Shown piece by piece: positions 60,399 through 64,000 of a stretch of DNA of 64,000 bases. The first letter of the stretch is position 1, and each line of letters opens with the position of its first letter. The stretch is from CBDESM01 sp965205165 (GTDB lineage Bacteria > Chloroflexota > Dehalococcoidia > Bin125). The DNA is taken from positions 1,364,001-1,428,000 of the forward strand of contig OZ242037.1 in the NCBI GenBank assembly GCA_965205165.1, in the 5' to 3' direction. A model generated the notes under the pieces. It saw only the letters and a program-made list of their open reading frames with translations, was not told the origin of the DNA and ran no database searches. Position numbers and translations under genes: made by a program.

Positions 60399-63300
60399 AT
60401 GTCACAGCACTGGCGCTGGTGGCGGTGGACGCGGGGCGCGGCCGCCCTGGCATTGGCGGCGGTCGCCGGGCTGGCGGCGGCGGCGCTATGGGGCGGAACC
60501 GGGTCGGCGCAGAGCTACACGGCCCCTTATTACCCGGTGCCGGTGATCGAGACCGTGGCCGACGAGCCCAACGCCTTCCGCCTCAGGATCATGCGCTGCG
60601 CCAAGAGCAGCGCGGACAGCGCGGAGAGCAGCGCGGCGGCGTGCAGCAGCAGCGAACTGACCCAGGCGGCGGAGTACCGGGCCAATTTCGTCGTCGAGAT
60701 CAGCGGCGCGGCCGGCGGGCTGATCTGGGCCGACCACGCGACGCGGCCGACTTGGCCGGGCTCGATCTGCACGAACCAGAGCGGGCGGACGCCGGCCTCG
60801 ACCTGCACGACGAACGACGCCCAGATGCGCCAAGCAGACCAGTCGTCGGGCAACCGGGCGGGCACCGCCGCCGTCGTGCCGGAGCTGTTCCGGTTCGCGC
60901 CGCCGCCCGGCAGTTCGAGCATGACGATCACCGTGAAGCTGCCCGGCCAGCACAACAACCCTTGGAACCTCCGCGTGCGCAGGCGCTCGGGCGGCCTCTA
61001 CGTCAGGGAGACGAACCCCCCGTACTACCCGTTGTACGACGACTCCCTGACCACCAGGAGCAGCACGCTGAGCTTCACCAAGTCGATGGCCGAGGCCTCG
61101 CTGCTGAAAGACAACCACGTGCCCCCGAGGACTTGGGACTTCGTGCGCGTCAACGGCGAGTCGCGCTACTGGGCGCGGGACGCGCTCTACTTCAAGATCG
61201 GCGTCTCCGACGACTACATGGTGCATCAGATCAGCAAGATCACGGTCACAGGCCCGCCCGATTCGTTCATCAAGCCTGCGCCGAGCGAGAGCGGGCGGAG
61301 CAGCTTCGAAGCGGACTGCACGGCGCGGACGACCGAAGCGGCGATGAACAGCTGCGAGCTGACGCCGGTAGCGATCGCCGGCTCGAATCTCCGGGCTCTG
61401 ACCTATAATTCGCCAGCGGGCGTCGAAAATCGCGAGCGGCTGATGCTGTTCTCGCCCCCCCCGAGCGGTTCCGGCACCGCCACGATCACCGTCCTCGCCG
61501 AGCGCCCGCACGGGACGTCGAGCACCGCCACCCACACCGACACGATCTACATCCGCTACGGCGATGAAGATGATATGAGGTTGAAGAACTTGGGCTACGC
61601 CTATCCGGTGCCGAAGCTGGCGCAGGATTTCACTTCGGCCGAGCGGGACGAGTACGCGCAGGTGATGAGCTTGGGGACCTGGCAGCTTCCGCACATCCGC
61701 TGGGAGCAGGAGCCGTTCTCGAACGCGCGGGTGAAGGTCGGCGACCGGCTGCTGACCGCGTTCGTGGGCATCGACGCCCGCAGCGGGGACGAACTGGAGC
61801 TCGTCGGCGGGCCCGGCGAGACCCCCGTGCCGACGAACGTCTTCGATTCGTACCTGCCTTGGTGGAGCGACGTGACGGCGGCGCCCGGCGACGCCGGGCT
61901 CTGCCCGGCGGGCGCATCGGGCCGCTACGCCTATGCGCCGTGCCGCGACTCCAACACGCTGCGGGTGCAGGGGGCGGCGGCCCCGACCACGGATGACCAA
62001 GTCATCTCGCGCCAGACCGCCCGGGCCGACGGCAAGACCTTCTGGTCGATCCCGCAGCAGGACGGGAGCGGGTATCCGCTGCCGTCGAGCGTGCCGACCG
62101 GCAACGGGCGGACGACCACGTTCGGGCTGCAGGAGCTGCGCTCGCCGGGCGACGGATCGGGCGTCAAGCTGGTAACGCGGGCGGCGACCGGAACGGTGAC
62201 GATGAGCGCGTCGCGGCAGCCGATCGGGGGCAGCGCGACCAGCCCGGAATTCGCCTGGCGATACGACACGGAGGATCTGTCGGGGTTCGTCAGCGACGGC
62301 CACATGATCGAGGTGGCGGCCGGCCTGAAGACCACGTTCACCGTGCCGGCGGGCCGGACGCTGGAAGCGGCCTGCATGCACTATTGGTCGCTCGCCACGG
62401 TCGCGCAGTCCTCGCAGTCGCTGCTGCGGACCCACATCCACAACCTCATCGAACAGCGGATGTGGCGCTTCGCCAACGTGTCCGGGCTCTACGACTTGGA
62501 CTACTACCAGCAGTTCTACGGTTTCACGGCCGCCTCCCGGCCGGCCACGGGGACGACGCCGCGGCACCCCTTCTGCACGAATTGGGCGATCGAGGGCCGC
62601 TACAACGTGATGCGCCACCAGCGCTACCTCGCCGTCGCCAACGTGCCGGAGATCACCACCGCCGCGCTCACCAGCGGAGCCGCGGGCGACCGGCACCAAC
62701 TCGCCCTGCCGACCTGGGGCACCGGCTCGCGCCACATCTTCGTCGCCGTGCCCGCTTCGATGGGCGAAGTGCTTTCGCTGGAGCTGGCGGGCGGCACGAC
62801 GATCGCCGCATCGGCTCTGACGCGGCTGACGGACCGGGAGATCAGCGGCACGACCTACAAGGTCTGGGTCTCGAACCAGACGGTGCCGCAGACCGCCAGC
62901 GGCGCGACGACGACCATCGTGCAGCAGAGCCCGTCGATCCTGCGCGTCTACGGCCCCGCCTACTGGCGGACGGCCGAGGCGGCCGCGGATCCGACGAAGA
63001 AGTCGCAGGTGCTGCAGGTCGGCTACGGCACGCCGTACGAGTTGCTGAACTGCGAGCGGCCGCCGCAGACCGGCGGCGACATGCTCTGCAAGCTGGTCGA
63101 CCTGCATGCGAATCCGCCGCAGCTGGTGTTCGACAGCTCGCTGGGGGGTGACATTGTCAATCCGAACGTGGTCGGGCGGATTCACGGCATCCGCGGCGCC
63201 ACCATCGAGGTCGCTTGGGGCTTGGCCGGATCCGACTGGCAGGGCCAGGGATCAACCGCCAACCAGCTGGCGGGAACCTCGAACTTGCCCGCCGGCGACG

Positions 63301-64000
63301 CGCCGCCGGACGAATCGGGAGCGATCGAGCTGTTCGGCCCGGCGGCGGGCAGCGCCGGCTCAGTCGCCCTCGCGGCGTCGCTCCCCGATGACGCCGACCA
63401 GGTGCTGCAGGAGACCGATGATCGGGCGCTGCGGATCGGCCCCACGGCGATCGTGACCGCGCCGGCCGGCAAGGACATCACGATCGGCTGCATCGAGACC
63501 TTCGGCTCCAGATCGCCCGCCACCGTGACCTGGCGGCCGACCGGCGCGGAGGCCGGCGCAGCCGCTCCCGCCTGCGCGTACGACGATCTGCTCGACGGCA
63601 GCAAGTCCTACCTGGTGATCACGGGCCCGGCCACGTGGCCCGGCGGCTCCAAGCGGCTGCCGATCGGCACCGGCACCGGCTTCCCGGTGCTGCAATGCGA
63701 CGAGGTGAAGGACGCGGATGAGGACGGCGACTGGCCGGTCAACTGCGCGGTCAAGAACGCGGCCGGCGAGTACCCGCGGTTCGTGGTCGACGCCGGCGCG
63801 GCGTCCGGCTCGACCATCCAGATCACGGCCAGCTTCGAGCAGGCCGGCAGCCCGCCCGACCGCAGGGGCTGGCGCGTCTCCTGGCGGGAAGGCAGCGGGC
63901 GGATCCCGAACACCCGCTGGACCTCGCAGCCGGCCGAGGCCGAGCGCGGCACCGAACTGTTCGGCCAGTTCAGCTTCCCCGTGCGCGACATCAGGGGCGT
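60399..64000 (+). CDS. Large exported protein of unknown function (3' end off window)
   Basis: The frame runs from an ATG with TGGAG upstream to the window edge, at least 1,200 codons. A twin-Trp/Arg start and hydrophobic segment (about 11-33) form a signal peptide, with cleavage after GSAQ-like sequence near 38. The mature part is rich in Ser, Thr, Gly and Ala, with scattered cysteines and phrases that suggest beta-sandwich domains (MTITVKLPGQHNNP, TATITVLAERP, TIQITASF). I recognise no catalytic domain. A long open frame on the opposite strand is an antisense shadow. It is probably a surface or secreted protein. Confidence 0.8.
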   Translation, partial: MSQHWRWWRWTRGAAALALAAVAGLAAAALWGGTGSAQSYTAPYYPVPVIETVADEPNAFRLRIMRCAKSSADSAESSAAACSSSELTQAAEYRANFVVEISGAAGGLIWADHATRPTWPGSICTNQSGRTPASTCTTNDAQMRQADQSSGNRAGTAAVVPELFRFAPPPGSSSMTITVKLPGQHNNPWNLRVRRRSGGLYVRETNPPYYPLYDDSLTTRSSTLSFTKSMAEASLLKDNHVPPRTWDFVRVNGESRYWARDALYFKIGVSDDYMVHQISKITVTGPPDSFIKPAPSESGRSSFEADCTARTTEAAMNSCELTPVAIAGSNLRALTYNSPAGVENRERLMLFSPPPSGSGTATITVLAERPHGTSSTATHTDTIYIRYGDEDDMRLKNLGYAYPVPKLAQDFTSAERDEYAQVMSLGTWQLPHIRWEQEPFSNARVKVGDRLLTAFVGIDARSGDELELVGGPGETPVPTNVFDSYLPWWSDVTAAPGDAGLCPAGASGRYAYAPCRDSNTLRVQGAAAPTTDDQVISRQTARADGKTFWSIPQQDGSGYPLPSSVPTGNGRTTTFGLQELRSPGDGSGVKLVTRAATGTVTMSASRQPIGGSATSPEFAWRYDTEDLSGFVSDGHMIEVAAGLKTTFTVPAGRTLEAACMHYWSLATVAQSSQSLLRTHIHNLIEQRMWRFANVSGLYDLDYYQQFYGFTAASRPATGTTPRHPFCTNWAIEGRYNVMRHQRYLAVANVPEITTAALTSGAAGDRHQLALPTWGTGSRHIFVAVPASMGEVLSLELAGGTTIAASALTRLTDREISGTTYKVWVSNQTVPQTASGATTTIVQQSPSILRVYGPAYWRTAEAAADPTKKSQVLQVGYGTPYELLNCERPPQTGGDMLCKLVDLHANPPQLVFDSSLGGDIVNPNVVGRIHGIRGATIEVAWGLAGSDWQGQGSTANQLAGTSNLPAGDAPPDESGAIELFGPAAGSAGSVALAASLPDDADQVLQETDDRALRIGPTAIVTAPAGKDITIGCIETFGSRSPATVTWRPTGAEAGAAAPACAYDDLLDGSKSYLVITGPATWPGGSKRLPIGTGTGFPVLQCDEVKDADEDGDWPVNCAVKNAAGEYPRFVVDAGAASGSTIQITASFEQAGSPPDRRGWRVSWREGSGRIPNTRWTSQPAEAERGTELFGQFSFPVRDIRG

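Noticed and set aside
60486..63185. 899-codon open frame on the minus strand
   Set aside because: It is antisense to a continuous exported-protein frame with a signal peptide and ribosome site; the translation is Arg/Pro-rich without family features, typical of high-GC antisense frames.

Overview
The window is a 64-kb piece of a high-GC bacterial chromosome. Its mix points to a monoderm-like lineage, and I favour Chloroflexota at moderate confidence. The evidence is DnaD/DnaC-type primosome genes next to dnaB, an R3H-AAA ATPase of the Ycf45/SpoIIIAA type, a fused ispDF, LPxTG-like wall-sorting signals, several Uma2-family genes and a TIGR03960-type radical SAM protein. No rRNA, CRISPR array, transposase or integrase was seen.

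Layout. 0-10 kb (minus strand): replication and amino-acid genes in transcription order thrB, lysC, dnaE, rplI, dnaB, a DnaD-like gene and a DnaC-like loader cut by the window edge. 10.3-12.1 kb (plus): an OLD-like AAA ATPase and a frameshifted DUF3226 partner, probably a decaying defence pair. 12.1-20 kb (minus): pdxS-pdxT, the R3H ATPase and tmk, then a sugar-type ABC transporter with two binding proteins. 20-23.9 kb (plus): phosphodiesterase, universal stress protein, two TrkA-like proteins, pheA and an Fpg/Nei glycosylase. 23.9-32.1 kb (minus): HNH, CvpA-like, radC and a membrane protein, preceded by the transcription/translation block tRNA-Thr, tRNA-Tyr, tRNA-Thr, tuf, rpmG, secE, nusG, rplK, rplA, rplJ, rplL. 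32.3-34.2 kb (plus): two sortase-type surface proteins. 34.3-40.1 kb (minus): cysS, cysE, a tandem pair of Uma2 genes, ispDF and a PIN-TRAM protein. 40.2-43.3 kb (plus): radical SAM, DinB-like and Uma2 genes.

The most notable region is 43.3-55.7 kb (minus). It is a tight three-gene operon encoding a SNF2-family helicase, a very large Eco57I/PglX-like adenine methylase, and a 1,698-residue helicase carrying a DUF1998 region and a C-terminal nuclease-like domain. The gene content matches a compact, fused relative of DISARM. The methylase is interrupted by six copies of a 31-bp direct repeat. Because 31 is not a multiple of three and all three frames are open through the repeat, copy-number change would switch the methylase between a truncated and a full-length product. 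As sequenced it is in a truncated state; one extra copy would restore a 1,479-residue protein.

55.7-64 kb: a class II aldolase (minus), then an ECF sigma factor with a probable membrane anti-sigma factor, a DUF58/BatD-like pair, a 14-G homopolymer and the first 1,200 codons of a large exported protein of unknown function. Other oddities are tandem AAA+ modules in the helicase loader, an 85-bp duplication that shifts the end of dnaB, a tandem Uma2 duplication carrying a scrap of ispF, and a change in strand composition (C-rich to G-rich on the plus strand) around 43-49 kb.
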